Assembly: GCF_010501015.1 (NCBI RefSeq)
Contig: NZ_QVML01000001.1
Span: 399,988 to 463,987 of the forward strand
DNA length: 64,000 bases
Direction: 5' to 3'
From: Bacteroides sp. 214
GTDB taxonomy: Bacteria > Bacteroidota > Bacteroidia > Bacteroidales > Bacteroidaceae
Shown: in pieces, positions 16,592-26,285 of the stretch
Numbering within the stretch: position 1 is the first letter of the stretch
Layout of the letters: each line of letters begins with the position of its first letter
The notes under the pieces: generated by a model
Told to the model about the DNA's origin: nothing
The model's input: the letters and a program-made list of their open reading frames with translations, nothing else
The model's database searches: none
Translations under genes and position numbers: made by a program

Positions 16592-18031
16592 ATGAGAGCA
16601 TTGAATAAAGAAACAGCTCCGAAAAAGAGCTATCCAGAACGTATAATCCAGTTTGGCGAAGGTAATTTTCTACGCGCATTTGTAGATTGGATTGTATATA
16701 ACATGAACCAAAAGGCAGACTTCGATGGTAGTGTTGTAGTAGTTCAACCAATTGATAAAGGTATGGTTGACATGTTGAATGCACAAGACTGTCTCTATCA
16801 TGTGAACTTGCAAGGACTTGATAAAGGTAAGGTGGTGAACGACTTGACTTTGATTGATGTTATTAGTCGGGCAATGAACCCTTACTCACAAAACGAAGAG
16901 TTTATGAAACTTGCCGACCAACCCGAAATGAGATTTGTTATCTCTAACACTACTGAGGCTGGTATTGCTTTTGATCCTTCGTGCAAACTGACTGATGCTC
17001 CTGCTTCTTCGTATCCTGGTAAATTGACACAATTACTTTATCGTCGTTTCCAAACATTTAATGGTGACAAGAGCAAAGGATTGCATATTATTCCTTGTGA
17101 ATTGATTTTCCATAACGGTGCCAAATTAAAAGAAGCAATCTATCAATATATTGATTTGTGGAACCTTGGCGCAGAATTCAAAACATGGTTTGAAGAAGCT
17201 TGTGGTGTGTATTCTACATTGGTAGACCGCATCGTACCAGGATTCCCACGTAAAGATATTGCCGAAATCAAAGAAAAATTACAGTATGATGATAATCTGG
17301 TGGTACAAGCCGAGATTTTCCACCTATGGGTAATCGAAGCTCCACAAGAGCTTTCAAAAGAATTCCCTGCAGACAAAGCCGGACTGAACGTATTGTTTGT
17401 ACCTTCTGAAGCTCCTTACCACGAACGTAAGGTTACTTTATTGAATGGTCCTCATACAGTGCTTTCTCCTGTTGCTTTCTTGTCGGGTATCAATATTGTT
17501 CGCGATGCTTGCCAAGATGAAGTAGTAGGTAAATTCATCAAAAAAGTAATGTATGATGAATTAATGGAAACTCTAAACTTACCAAAAGACGAGTTGATGG
17601 AGTATGCAGGCGATGTATTGGAGCGTTTCAATAACCCATTCGTAGAGCATGCTGTAACCAGCATTATGCTTAATTCATTTCCTAAATACGAAACACGCGA
17701 TCTTCCGGGTTTGAAAACCTATTTGCAACGCAAAGGTGAACTACCTAAAGGTTTGGTGTTGGGTCTTGCTGCTATCATTACTTACTATAAAGGAGGCAAA
17801 CGTGCTGATGGTGCAGAAATTGCTCCGAATGACTCGCAAGAAATCATGGACTTATTGACAAAACTTTGGGCAAGCAACGATTATGCTACAGTTGCCAAAG
17901 GTGTACTTGCCGCTAGTTTTATTTGGGGTGAAGATTTGAATGATATTCCAGGATTGACCGATGCTATTGTTGCTAACTTGAAATCAATTCAAGAAAAAGG
18001 CATGGTTGAGACAGTGAAGTCTATACTCTAA
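16592..18031 (+). CDS. uxaB: Tagaturonate reductase (altronate oxidoreductase)
   Basis: 479 residues, long-chain mannitol dehydrogenase-like fold. N-terminal IIQFGEGNFLRAFVDWIV is the family's nucleotide-binding start, followed by SNTTEAGI, IIPCELIFHNGAKLK, DRIVPGFPRK and the catalytic region VTLLNGPHTVLSPVAFLSG. It reduces D-tagaturonate to D-altronate with NADH. With uxaC opposite, this gives the first two steps of galacturonate use; the later genes uxaA, kdgK and kdgA are not in the window. Confidence 0.93.
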   Translation: MRALNKETAPKKSYPERIIQFGEGNFLRAFVDWIVYNMNQKADFDGSVVVVQPIDKGMVDMLNAQDCLYHVNLQGLDKGKVVNDLTLIDVISRAMNPYSQNEEFMKLADQPEMRFVISNTTEAGIAFDPSCKLTDAPASSYPGKLTQLLYRRFQTFNGDKSKGLHIIPCELIFHNGAKLKEAIYQYIDLWNLGAEFKTWFEEACGVYSTLVDRIVPGFPRKDIAEIKEKLQYDDNLVVQAEIFHLWVIEAPQELSKEFPADKAGLNVLFVPSEAPYHERKVTLLNGPHTVLSPVAFLSGINIVRDACQDEVVGKFIKKVMYDELMETLNLPKDELMEYAGDVLERFNNPFVEHAVTSIMLNSFPKYETRDLPGLKTYLQRKGELPKGLVLGLAAIITYYKGGKRADGAEIAPNDSQEIMDLLTKLWASNDYATVAKGVLAASFIWGEDLNDIPGLTDAIVANLKSIQEKGMVETVKSIL

Positions 18032-18054
18032 GATACCATAATATAATAACACTG

Positions 18055-18095
18055 AAGCATCCTGCGGACTTTTAGTCTGTGGGATGCTTTTTTTT
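18055..18095 (+). terminator. Rho-independent terminator after uxaB
   Basis: Imperfect stem AAGCATCC..GGACT / AGTCTGTGGGATGCTT with a long T-run. Confidence 0.85.
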
Positions 18096-18134
18096 GAACT
18101 CATTTGAGATTTCAGCCATAGGCGCGCGAGTCGA

Positions 18135-18232
18135 ATGCTTATGGCAAACGAGTCGAATGCTTATGGTATTTGCACCAAATGCTTATGGCATTCGACTTGA
18201 TTGCTTATAGCTCTTGCACCAGCAGCCTATGC
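18135..18232 (+). repeat. 22-bp-pitch array, TGCTTATGGCA units
   Basis: Units reading GAATGCTTATGGCA or variants start at 18135, 18157, 18179, 18201 and (degenerate, CAGCCTAT) 18223, exactly 22 bp apart. The last two units are nearly the same as the corresponding units in copy 2, whereas the outer ones have drifted. Confidence 0.9.
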
Positions 18233-18264
18233 TTTATTAGTTCAATGAAGACTACAATATTACT

Positions 18265-18334
18265 CAGTGAGAAATGATTGCTTTCTCACTGTTTTTTACT
18301 CAAAACACACTGAAAAACCATCCATTTCTCACTG
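18265..18334. repeat. 21-22-bp-pitch CAGTG/CACTG array
   Basis: CAGTG at 18265-18269, then CACTG at 18287-18291, 18308-18312 and 18330-18334; centres 22, 21 and 22 bp apart. The flanks TGAGAAA and TTTCTCA make adjacent units inverted repeats. It is in register with the array before it. Confidence 0.85.
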
Positions 18335-18634
18335 AACTTTTACAACCATCCTTCACCCTTCATTTTAATGAAAAATCAATTGATAATCAACTTGTTAAGG
18401 GTGAATCCTATCTCTCCTTCACCAATCTTTATAAGAAACAGCGTATCTATCACCCAAATAATAATGAGAATCAACCTGTTGAGTTGAAAAATGAAGAGGT
18501 GAATAGTAAAAACTTGTTTTCCTGGTGGTAAATGAAAAAGAGAAAAAACAGGCGAAAAGAGTGCTAAAGAAAAAACAAAAGCATCCTATAATAACTATTC
18601 TGTGGAAATTCAAAACAGTTTCTTACTTTTTTTG

Positions 18635-18642
18635 TATTTTTG
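18635..18642 (+). promoter_or_regulatory. -7 promoter box for pyrG
   Basis: TATTTTTG fits TAnnTTTG, 60 bp before the GTG start of pyrG. Confidence 0.6.
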
Positions 18643-18702
18643 CGTCTTTTAGTACGCAGACGAAATCAAAATACAGGAAATAAATAATAAATAGCATAAG
18701 TT

Positions 18703-20304
18703 GTGAAAGAGACTAAGTACATTTTTGTAACCGGTGGGGTTGCTTCTTCATTAGGGAAAGGCATTATATCATCATCTATCGCTAAGCTTTTACAAGCAAG
18801 AGGTTATAAAGTAACCATACAAAAGTTTGACCCATACATCAACATTGATCCGGGTACTATGAATCCATATGAACATGGAGAATGTTATGTAACAGTAGAC
18901 GGGCACGAGGCAGATCTCGACCTGGGACATTACGAACGCTTCCTTAGCATTCAGACTACCAAGGAAAATAACATTACTACCGGACGAATCTACAAAAGTG
19001 TTATCGATAAAGAACGTCGTGGCGATTATTTGGGTAAAACCATTCAGGTAGTTCCTCATATTACCGACGAAATAAAACGTAACATAAAGCAACTCGGAAG
19101 TAAATATAAATTTGATTTTGTTATTACCGAAATTGGTGGAACAGTGGGCGATATTGAATCTCTTCCTTATATGGAGAGTATCCGTCAGCTTAAGTGGGAA
19201 TTGGGTAATAATGCGCTTTGCGTACACCTCACTTATGTTCCTTTCCTTGCTGCCGCCAAAGAGCTAAAAACAAAACCTACACAACATTCAGTAAAAGAAC
19301 TTCAGTCGCTCGGAATACAGCCCGATGTATTGGTGCTTCGCTCAGAACATCATTTAGATGCCAATTTAAGAAAGAAAGTAGCTCTTTTCTGTAATGTACA
19401 AGAAGAGGCGGTGGTACAATCTATTGATGTGCCAACTATCTACGAAGTACCATTGAAAATGCAGGAGCAAAACCTCGATAAGACCATCCTTCGTAAAATG
19501 GGACAGCCTGTTGAAGCCGATCCGGATTTGTTGCCATGGAGAACTTTCCTCGCGCGTCGTAATAGTGCTACCGAAGAAATTACTATTGCCCTTGTTGGTA
19601 AATACGTGGAACTGCAGGATGCGTACAAATCTATCTTGGAATCGCTTTTGCAAGCAGCAACATACAACGATCGTAAACTGAAAATTGAATATGTTCAATC
19701 CGAAACGCTTACTGCCGACAATGTGGAAGAGAAACTTGCTCATGTAGATGGTGTGGTAATCTGTCCGGGATTTGGTGCAAGAGGTATTGAAGGTAAATTC
19801 ATTGCTGCCCGCTATACTCGTGAAAACGATATACCTACATTGGGTATCTGTCTTGGTATGCAGTGTATGTCAATAGAATTTGCACGCAACGTATTAGGTT
19901 ATGCCGATGCTAACTCTGTAGAGATAAATGAAAAGACACCATACAACATCATAGATATTATGGAAGAACAAAAGTCCATAACAAATATGGGTGGTACTAT
20001 GCGCTTGGGTGCCTTTGAGTGTGTGCTAACTAAAGGTTCAAAAGCCTTTGATGCATACAAAGAAGAACATATTCAGGAACGCCATCGTCATCGCTACGAG
20101 TTTAATAATCAGTATCGTGATGCGTTTGAAAAAGCTGGTATGAAGTGTGTGGGTATAAATCCTGAGTCAGATTTGGTTGAGATAGTTGAAATACCTACAT
20201 TGAAATGGTATATGGGTGTACAGTTCCACCCCGAATACAGCAGTACGGTACTGAAACCGCATCCGTTATTTTTGGCGTTTATCAAAGCGGCCATTGATAA
20301 ATAA
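18703..20304 (+). CDS. pyrG: CTP synthase
   Basis: 533 residues with a GTG start. Makes CTP from UTP, ATP and glutamine. The N-terminal synthetase domain opens with YIFVTGGVASSLGKGI (P-loop) and contains QKFDPYINIDPGTM, ITEIGGTVGDIES and GQPVEADPDLLPW. The C-terminal glutamine amidotransferase domain has VICPGFGARG, the nucleophile Cys in LGICLGMQCMSIE, and the His-Glu pair in GVQFHPEYSS. Full family length. It is followed by yidC after 37 bp, probably co-transcribed. Confidence 0.98.
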   Translation: MKETKYIFVTGGVASSLGKGIISSSIAKLLQARGYKVTIQKFDPYINIDPGTMNPYEHGECYVTVDGHEADLDLGHYERFLSIQTTKENNITTGRIYKSVIDKERRGDYLGKTIQVVPHITDEIKRNIKQLGSKYKFDFVITEIGGTVGDIESLPYMESIRQLKWELGNNALCVHLTYVPFLAAAKELKTKPTQHSVKELQSLGIQPDVLVLRSEHHLDANLRKKVALFCNVQEEAVVQSIDVPTIYEVPLKMQEQNLDKTILRKMGQPVEADPDLLPWRTFLARRNSATEEITIALVGKYVELQDAYKSILESLLQAATYNDRKLKIEYVQSETLTADNVEEKLAHVDGVVICPGFGARGIEGKFIAARYTRENDIPTLGICLGMQCMSIEFARNVLGYADANSVEINEKTPYNIIDIMEEQKSITNMGGTMRLGAFECVLTKGSKAFDAYKEEHIQERHRHRYEFNNQYRDAFEKAGMKCVGINPESDLVEIVEIPTLKWYMGVQFHPEYSSTVLKPHPLFLAFIKAAIDK

Positions 20305-20341
20305 ACGAATTACTTATTATTAATATAGATATAGAAAACGA

Positions 20342-22192
20342 ATGATGGATAAAAATACCATAACAGGACTTGTCTTGATTGTACTACTGCTGATAGGATT
20401 TAGCTACTTTAGCCGTCCCTCGCAAGAACAACAAGAAGCCTTTAAACGATACAATGACTCAATTACCATCGTTAAGCAAAAGGAAGAGGCTCTTAGAGAA
20501 AAAACAGCTGCTGCCCTTGCCAACGAAAAAGAAATCGTAACAATTGATTCAACCTCTACTTTCTTTAATGCGATTGAGGGTGTAGAAGGTACAGTAGTGA
20601 TTGAAAATGAACTGCTAACAGCCGTAATCGACAATAAAGGCGGTAGGGTTACAAAAGTTACACTAAAGGAGTACAATGACCAGGAAAAGCAACCGTTGGT
20701 GTTGTTTGACGGTAACGAGATGATGATGAACTTTTACTTCTATAATAAGAAGGAAGCAATTCAGACTAAAGATTACTACTTTATACCGGTTAACCAATCG
20801 GAGATGGGTGTAACCATGCGTTTGGTAGCAGGAGAGGAGAGTTACATTGACTTCATTTACCAACTCAAACCGGATAATTATCTGTTGGATTTTACCATAC
20901 AGGCAGTTGGAATGGAAAACTTGTTGGCACATAGTGTAGATTATCTTAATATAGAATGGTCACAACGTGCTCGCCAATTAGAACGTGGTTCGGTTTTTGA
21001 AAAAAGATTATCCAACCTTACATATAAGTATGTAGCCGACAAAACTGATAACCTTGCCGAAGCCAAAGATGATGAAGAAACTATTGACAGACGATTGAAT
21101 TGGATTGCTTACAAAAATCAGTTCTTTTCATCGGTGTTTATTGCCGACCAAAGCTTTAGCGAGAATATCCTAAAATCACGTGTTGGAAAAGAAGGTAATG
21201 ATTACATTAAGGATTATTCTTCAGAGATGCGTACCTCTTTTGACCCTAAAGGAGAAGCGCCCACTACAATGCATTTCTATTTTGGCCCTAACCACTACAA
21301 AACCCTCAAGGCTTATGATAAAGGAAAGAGCGGTGACAGTAAGTGGAAACTTAATGACTTGGTTTACTTGGGCTGGCCGGTAGTAAAACAAATCAACCAA
21401 TGGTTTACTGTAAATATCTTCGACTGGTTATCAAGTTGGGGGTTAGGTATGGGATTGGTTCTTTTCTTGATGACAGTTTTGGTAAAAATTGTGGTGTTTC
21501 CTGCAACATGGAAAACATATATGTCTTCGGCCAAGATGCGTGTGTTGCGTCCTGAGATTGAAAAGATTAACGCTAAATATCCCAAGCAGGAAGATGCAAT
21601 GAAGAAGCAACAAGAAACCATGGCGCTGTATAGTAAATATGGTGTAAGTCCTATGGGTGGTTGTTTGCCGATGCTGTTGCAGTTCCCTATATTAATGGCT
21701 TTGTTTATGTTTGTGCCTAGTGCGATTGAGTTGCGTCAGGAAAGTTTCTTGTGGGCAAACGACTTGTCGACCTATGATGCAATACTTAAATTACCGTTCA
21801 ATATTCCTTTCATGGGTAGTCACATCAGCTTGTTCTGTTTGTTAATGACGGTAACAACCATCCTTAACACCAAGTACACTATGTCTCAACAAGATACCGG
21901 ACAACAACAGATGCCGGGTATGAAGTGGATGATGTACCTCATGCCGGTAATGTTCCTCTTTATATTGAATAGCTATCCTGCCGGGTTGAACTATTACTAT
22001 TTTATCTCTACTTTGATAAGTGTAGTTACAATGATTGTTCTGCGCAAAACAACCAATGAAGAAAAACTGTTGGCAGGACTTGAAGCAAATAAGACAAAGA
22101 ATAAAACCAAGAAGAAATCAGGATTCGCTGCACGTCTGGAAGCAATGCAGAAAGAGCAGGAGCGGATGTTGAAAGAGAGACAAAAGAAGTAA
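20342..22192 (+). CDS. yidC: Membrane protein insertase YidC
   Basis: 616 residues. N-terminal transmembrane helix (about 7-24), a charged helix, then a large periplasmic beta-supersandwich (about 60-350, with [14 protein letters not shown]), then a five-helix C-terminal core starting [22 protein letters not shown], with the cytoplasmic loop [37 protein letters not shown] and a Lys-rich tail (KNKTKKKSG). Inserts proteins into the inner membrane alone or with Sec. Length matches Bacteroidetes YidC. Confidence 0.97.
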   Translation: MMDKNTITGLVLIVLLLIGFSYFSRPSQEQQEAFKRYNDSITIVKQKEEALREKTAAALANEKEIVTIDSTSTFFNAIEGVEGTVVIENELLTAVIDNKGGRVTKVTLKEYNDQEKQPLVLFDGNEMMMNFYFYNKKEAIQTKDYYFIPVNQSEMGVTMRLVAGEESYIDFIYQLKPDNYLLDFTIQAVGMENLLAHSVDYLNIEWSQRARQLERGSVFEKRLSNLTYKYVADKTDNLAEAKDDEETIDRRLNWIAYKNQFFSSVFIADQSFSENILKSRVGKEGNDYIKDYSSEMRTSFDPKGEAPTTMHFYFGPNHYKTLKAYDKGKSGDSKWKLNDLVYLGWPVVKQINQWFTVNIFDWLSSWGLGMGLVLFLMTVLVKIVVFPATWKTYMSSAKMRVLRPEIEKINAKYPKQEDAMKKQQETMALYSKYGVSPMGGCLPMLLQFPILMALFMFVPSAIELRQESFLWANDLSTYDAILKLPFNIPFMGSHISLFCLLMTVTTILNTKYTMSQQDTGQQQMPGMKWMMYLMPVMFLFILNSYPAGLNYYYFISTLISVVTMIVLRKTTNEEKLLAGLEANKTKNKTKKKSGFAARLEAMQKEQERMLKERQKK

Positions 22193-22208
22193 ATGAATAG
22201 ATAATTCA

Positions 22209-22244
22209 AAAAAAGGTACAGGAGCATAACTTGTGCCTTTTTTT
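22209..22244 (+). terminator. Rho-independent terminator after yidC
   Basis: AAAGGTACAGG / CTTGTGCCTTT stem with minor mismatches, A-tract before and T-tract after. Confidence 0.75.
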
Positions 22245-22264
22245 AGCCAATAATCAAAACGTCT

Positions 22265-24352
22265 ATGAAACATGTAAGTTTATTAATGATGTCAGCAGCT
22301 ATGATGTTAGCTTCTTGTGCCACTGAGAAGGTACAGAAAGAAAATCCGGTACTTATCGGAAAGTCAACCATACAAGTGAGTGATAAACGAATGACCCCCG
22401 AAGCACTGTGGGCATTCGGTAGAATAGGAGAGGTAGCTGTTTCGCCTGATGAAAAGCAGATAGCTTATACGGTTGCCTATTACAGCATTCCCGAGAATAA
22501 AAGCAATCGCGAAGTATTTGTGATGAATGCCGACGGCAGTCAAAACAGGCAAATAACGCAAACTCCATACAGTGAAAACCAGGTTGTCTGGATTAAGGGT
22601 GGTAGTAAACTAGCCTTCTTGAGTAGCGAAAGTGGTAGCAGTCAGGTTTGGGAAATGAATCCTGATGGAACCGGACGTAAACAACTTACTGCTTATGATG
22701 GTGATATTGAGGGTTTTGCCTTCTCGCCCGACGAAAAGAAACTACTCTTTATCTCTTCCATAAATGTCATTCCAAGTACAGCCGATCTGTATCCCGACTT
22801 GGCAAAAGCCAGTGGTTTGCTTCGTTCCGACCTGATGTATAAGCATTGGGATGAATGGGTAACAACTGCGCCACATCCTTTTATTGCCGATTTCGATGGA
22901 AATAGTATCGCTAATGTTATGGATATACTACAAGGAGAGCCATACGAAAGTCCGATGAAGCCTTTTGGTGGTATTGAACAATTGGCATGGAACACTACCT
23001 CTGATAAGGTTGCATATACTTGTAAGAAAAAAACAGGTAGAGCGTATGCACTTTCTACTAACTCGGATATCTATATCTATGACCTCAAGACCAAGCAACA
23101 CACAAATATTACTGAAGGGAATATGGGGTATGATACCAATCCTACGTACTCACCCGATGGTAAGAGCATTGCATGGTTGAGTATGGAGCGAGATGGTTAC
23201 GAGTCGGACTGGAATCGCTTGTTTGTGATGAATTTAGAAACCGGCGAGAAACGTTTTGTGAGCAAATCGCTAGATTCAAATGTAGATACGTATAGTTGGA
23301 GCAAAGATGCACAGACAATCTATTTTACCAGTGTGTGGCATGGTAAGACACAGATTTATGCTGTAACCTTAGCCGATGAACAATTAAAAGTAATAACCGA
23401 AGGTGTGCACGACTATGCTTCTGTTGCTTTGTGTGGTGACAAGTTAATAGCTAAAAGACACTCCATGAGTATGGCAGACGAGATTTATGCCGTAGCTCTG
23501 AATGGTGAAGCTACTCAGCTAACCTTTGAGAATAAACATCTCTATGATCAGTTGGAAATGGGTAGGGTAGAGGAACGTTGGATGAAAACAACCGATGGTA
23601 AGGAGATGCTTACATGGGTAATTTATCCGCCTAACTTTGATCCTAACAAAAAATACCCTGCAATTTTGTACTGTACCGGTGGTCCTCAAAATGCGGTAAG
23701 CCAGTTCTTTTCCTATCGTTGGAACATGCAAATGATGGCGGCAAACGACTATATAATTGTTGCGCCCAATCGTCGTGGACTTCCCGGATTCGGACTGGAG
23801 TGGAACGAACAAATTAGTGGAGACTATGGTGGTCAGTGCATGAAAGATTTATTTACTGCTATTGATGTCATGGCAAAAGAGCCGTTCATTGATGAAGAGC
23901 GTTTAGGTTGTGTAGGTGCCAGCTTTGGTGGATATACTGTTTATTGGATGGCTGGTCATCACGAAAAGCGTTTCAAAGCATTCATTTCACATTGTGGTAT
24001 ATTTAACATGGAAGTGCAGTACATTGATACAGAAGAAATATTCTTTGCGAATTGGGATATGGCTGGCCCTTACTGGGATAAGAATAACCCTAAGGTAAAG
24101 AATACATATAAACATTCTCCGCACTTGTTTGTAGAAAAATGGGATACACCGATACTTTGTATTCATGGAGAGAAAGACCTACGTGTACCGGTTACACAAG
24201 GAACGATGGCGTTCAATGCGGCTCGTGTTCAAAATATTCCGGCGGAGTTATTGATATTCCCGGATGAAAACCATTGGGTTTTGAAGCCACAGAACGGAAT
24301 CTTGTGGCAACGAACATTCTTTAGCTGGCTGGATAAATGGCTAAAGAATTAA
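22265..24352 (+). CDS. S9-family dipeptidyl/acylaminoacyl peptidase lipoprotein
   Basis: 695 residues. Lipoprotein signal with lipobox LASC (Cys18). Residues about 45-420 form a TolB/WD40-like beta-propeller (repeated SPDEK, SPDGKSI and FVMNADGS units). The C-terminal alpha/beta hydrolase (about 440-695) carries the Ser in GASFGGY, Asp in HGEKDLRVP and His in PDENHWV, the S9 catalytic triad. It likely trims peptides in the periplasm. It ends tail-to-tail with the creatininase-like gene, overlapping by 4 bp. Confidence 0.93.
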   Translation: MKHVSLLMMSAAMMLASCATEKVQKENPVLIGKSTIQVSDKRMTPEALWAFGRIGEVAVSPDEKQIAYTVAYYSIPENKSNREVFVMNADGSQNRQITQTPYSENQVVWIKGGSKLAFLSSESGSSQVWEMNPDGTGRKQLTAYDGDIEGFAFSPDEKKLLFISSINVIPSTADLYPDLAKASGLLRSDLMYKHWDEWVTTAPHPFIADFDGNSIANVMDILQGEPYESPMKPFGGIEQLAWNTTSDKVAYTCKKKTGRAYALSTNSDIYIYDLKTKQHTNITEGNMGYDTNPTYSPDGKSIAWLSMERDGYESDWNRLFVMNLETGEKRFVSKSLDSNVDTYSWSKDAQTIYFTSVWHGKTQIYAVTLADEQLKVITEGVHDYASVALCGDKLIAKRHSMSMADEIYAVALNGEATQLTFENKHLYDQLEMGRVEERWMKTTDGKEMLTWVIYPPNFDPNKKYPAILYCTGGPQNAVSQFFSYRWNMQMMAANDYIIVAPNRRGLPGFGLEWNEQISGDYGGQCMKDLFTAIDVMAKEPFIDEERLGCVGASFGGYTVYWMAGHHEKRFKAFISHCGIFNMEVQYIDTEEIFFANWDMAGPYWDKNNPKVKNTYKHSPHLFVEKWDTPILCIHGEKDLRVPVTQGTMAFNAARVQNIPAELLIFPDENHWVLKPQNGILWQRTFFSWLDKWLKN

Positions 24353-25107
24353 TATAAATCGTGTAGACCAACCTCGCCAAAGAGTTTTGCAATTTTCTCT
24401 ACTACAGCATGGATATAAGCGGCACCTTTTTCGGGTGTCGCTTTTTTCGGATTACCCACACCGCTATCAATGGTTGTTTTATCCCAGTGGCGTGGTGCCC
24501 AACCCAATTTTTCATTTAAAGCAGGTATAGCAAATGGCTTGGAGTCACCGTCGCCTGCTTCTTCCAAATGAACTAATTCGGGATGATAATGCATCATCAC
24601 CGATGTTTCCATCTCACCAGCATGGTCATCAATAGCTGCTTCAAAATATCCTTTGGGCGAAACCACACTAAACCATTCGGCAGAGACAATCAGAAAATCG
24701 GGGTAAACAAAAGCCAAATCACGAATCATTCCTTTAAAATGATTGCCACCGTGTCCACTAAGAATTATTAGTTTTCTTACTCCCTGCACATAGAGTGAAG
24801 CTACAATATCTTCCAAAATGGCTTGCTGGGTAGAATAACGCGTATGTATGCAGAAGGGAAGTTCGCGCTGACCGGGGTTGTGTGCGCCAAATGCAACAGG
24901 CGGCAACACCATACAGCGCATTCCATATTGCTTAAGAGTTAACTCAGCGGCTTCTACGGCAATATCATGAGGAAGAATGCAGTCGGTCAGATAGGGCAAG
25001 TGTAAGTTATGAGGTTCGGTTGCTCCCCAAGGAAGTACTACGACATCGTATTTAACTCCTCTTACTTTGCCATAAGAGGAGAGTGATAGGTCAAATTCTT
25101 TATTCAT
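24349..25107 (-). CDS. Creatininase-family amidohydrolase
   Basis: 252 residues. Metal-ligand motifs of the creatininase fold: LPWGATEPHNLHLPYLTD (Glu, His, Asp), LSGHGGNHFKGM and DDHAGEMETS. Members hydrolyse creatinine, mycofactocin precursor peptides or riboflavin-pathway formamides; which applies here is not visible. No signal peptide, so cytoplasmic. A -7 box lies 44 bp upstream, suggesting a single-gene unit. Confidence 0.88.
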   Translation of the reverse strand: MNKEFDLSLSSYGKVRGVKYDVVVLPWGATEPHNLHLPYLTDCILPHDIAVEAAELTLKQYGMRCMVLPPVAFGAHNPGQRELPFCIHTRYSTQQAILEDIVASLYVQGVRKLIILSGHGGNHFKGMIRDLAFVYPDFLIVSAEWFSVVSPKGYFEAAIDDHAGEMETSVMMHYHPELVHLEEAGDGDSKPFAIPALNEKLGWAPRHWDKTTIDSGVGNPKKATPEKGAAYIHAVVEKIAKLFGEVGLHDLY

Positions 25108-25151
25108 TTCATTGAGTTGATTCAGATTGCTATTTGCTCTAAGCTAAAATA

Positions 25152-25159
25152 CAAAGATA
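25152..25159 (-). promoter_or_regulatory. -7 promoter box for the creatininase-like gene
   Basis: Minus-strand TATCTTTG fits TAnnTTTG. It lies in the 64-bp gap after the araC-like gene. Confidence 0.55.
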
Positions 25160-25171
25160 AGAATGTTTTTC

Positions 25172-26053
25172 TTATTGCTTTCTGAATTCTTTGGGAGAAA
25201 CTCCGGTGCAGTTCTTAAAATATTTGCCAAAGAAAGACTGGTTAGCGAAATTCAAGTCATCGGCAATTTCTTGAATATTCTTTTTGGAACCACTTAGCAA
25301 ACTTTTGGCTTCATTAATAACAAAATTGTCAATCCACTCACCGGCAGTTCGCCCGCTAACTTCTTTTACCACACAAGAAAGGTGTTTGGGGGTAACACAT
25401 AACTCATAGGCATAGAAATTTACACTTCTTTCTTTCTTGAAATTAGAAGATAGGCTACGCATAAAATAATCAAACAATGACTCCTGTCTTGTTTTGTGGG
25501 GAATGTTGATTTTCCTTTTGTTATTGTACACATCATATATCTCATAGTACAACGAGACAATCAGGTTACAAATAATATCTCGTAAAAATTCACCATGTTC
25601 TTCGTTTGTTTTCTTCCAGATAAGGTTAAAATAGTCGAGTATTCGTTCCAACTGCCTTTGACTTAGAGAGATACACGGATAGTCTTTGGTATAAAAGAAG
25701 AAAGGTAACATTATCTTAATGCGAGCATAGGTTTCGTCAGAGAACTCTCGAGACATAGCTATACACACACTTTGATAATCGGGGCTAACTTCGATAGATT
25801 GCAAAACTTGATCGGGCAAGCTAATAAGTAGGGTGCCCGGAGTAATATAGTACTCTTGCATATTTATTCCAACACGTGTAAAGCCATTCAGGCAAATAGA
25901 AATAACAGTCGTATCTATTCTTGTTGGCTTATCATAAGAAGGCATTAACCGCAAATCATTAAAGATATAAAAATCGCTATCAATGTGGTTTACTTTTCTT
26001 TCATCAGTGCAAATGGGAAAAGTCTCTAAATTGTATATGGAAATTGCATTCAT
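25172..26053 (-). CDS. AraC-family transcriptional regulator
   Basis: 293 residues. The N-terminal part (about 30-110) is a cupin-like ligand or dimerisation domain (GINMQEYYITPGTLLISLPDQ). The C-terminal 100 residues are two helix-turn-helix motifs: YAYELCVTPKHLSCVVKEVSG and the AraC signature KNIQEIADDLNFANQSFFGKYF with NCTGVSPKEFR. The gene is downstream of, and on the same strand as, the TonB-dependent receptor, separated by 366 bp holding its own promoter with an inverted repeat. Regulation of the receptor is plausible but only by proximity. Confidence 0.93.
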   Translation of the reverse strand: MNAISIYNLETFPICTDERKVNHIDSDFYIFNDLRLMPSYDKPTRIDTTVISICLNGFTRVGINMQEYYITPGTLLISLPDQVLQSIEVSPDYQSVCIAMSREFSDETYARIKIMLPFFFYTKDYPCISLSQRQLERILDYFNLIWKKTNEEHGEFLRDIICNLIVSLYYEIYDVYNNKRKINIPHKTRQESLFDYFMRSLSSNFKKERSVNFYAYELCVTPKHLSCVVKEVSGRTAGEWIDNFVINEAKSLLSGSKKNIQEIADDLNFANQSFFGKYFKNCTGVSPKEFRKQ

Positions 26054-26068
26054 AAGGCTCTCTTTTTA

Positions 26069-26076
26069 CAAATCTA
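26069..26076 (-). promoter_or_regulatory. -7 promoter box of the araC-like gene
   Basis: Minus-strand TAGATTTG fits TAnnTTTG, 15 bp before the ATG. Confidence 0.55.
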
Positions 26077-26096
26077 ACAATTAAAACTGTTAGATT
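26071..26096. promoter_or_regulatory. Candidate operator: 9-bp inverted repeat over the araC promoter
   Basis: AATCTAACA at 26071-26079 and its exact reverse complement TGTTAGATT at 26088-26096, 8-bp spacer. It overlaps the -7 box, so a protein bound here would block the promoter. Just upstream AAATAGAACA occurs twice (26103 and 26123, 20 bp apart), the direct-repeat layout AraC proteins often use. Confidence 0.55.
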
Positions 26097-26285
26097 ATTC
26101 GCAAATAGAACACAAATCAGAGAAATAGAACAAAATAAGAGTTTTACAGAAGAGGGTAAAACTTAAAATGCGAAGTAATTGTTACAAACAGTTTACAAAA
26201 ACGAGGTTGTTTTCTTGCTTTTATGATGAACAAGTCGCTAAATCCGTTGGGTTATTTTTTGGATTATACCTGACGAAGCGCATTT

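Larger units (their letters stand above)
18113..18535 (+). repeat. Dispersed repeat element, copy 1 (array plus conserved tail)
   Basis: An inverted second copy lies at 48422-48845. In order: a 22-bp tandem array, AGCAGCCTATGCTTT, a CAGTG/CACTG array, then a tail ending CCTGGTGGTAAAT where similarity stops. My hand alignment of the last 258 bp gives about 21 substitutions and no gap (about 92% identity). An 85-codon frame (18274-18531) is open in both copies. About 14 of the 21 changes alter an amino acid, so it does not look like a protein under strong selection. No terminal inverted repeats or target duplications are obvious. The remaining stretch to pyrG (18536-18702) holds only the pyrG promoter. 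Confidence 0.85.

Noticed and set aside
18135..18232. A CRISPR array
   Set aside because: Period is 22 bp with the core inside each unit; there are no long unique spacers, no 24-36-bp repeat, and no cas genes anywhere in the window.
18274..18531. An 85-residue protein gene, with its twin at 48424-48681
   Set aside because: Open in both copies, but most differences change amino acids, the N-terminus lies on the CACTG array, and no promoter box or family is recognised. Kept as a repeat element.
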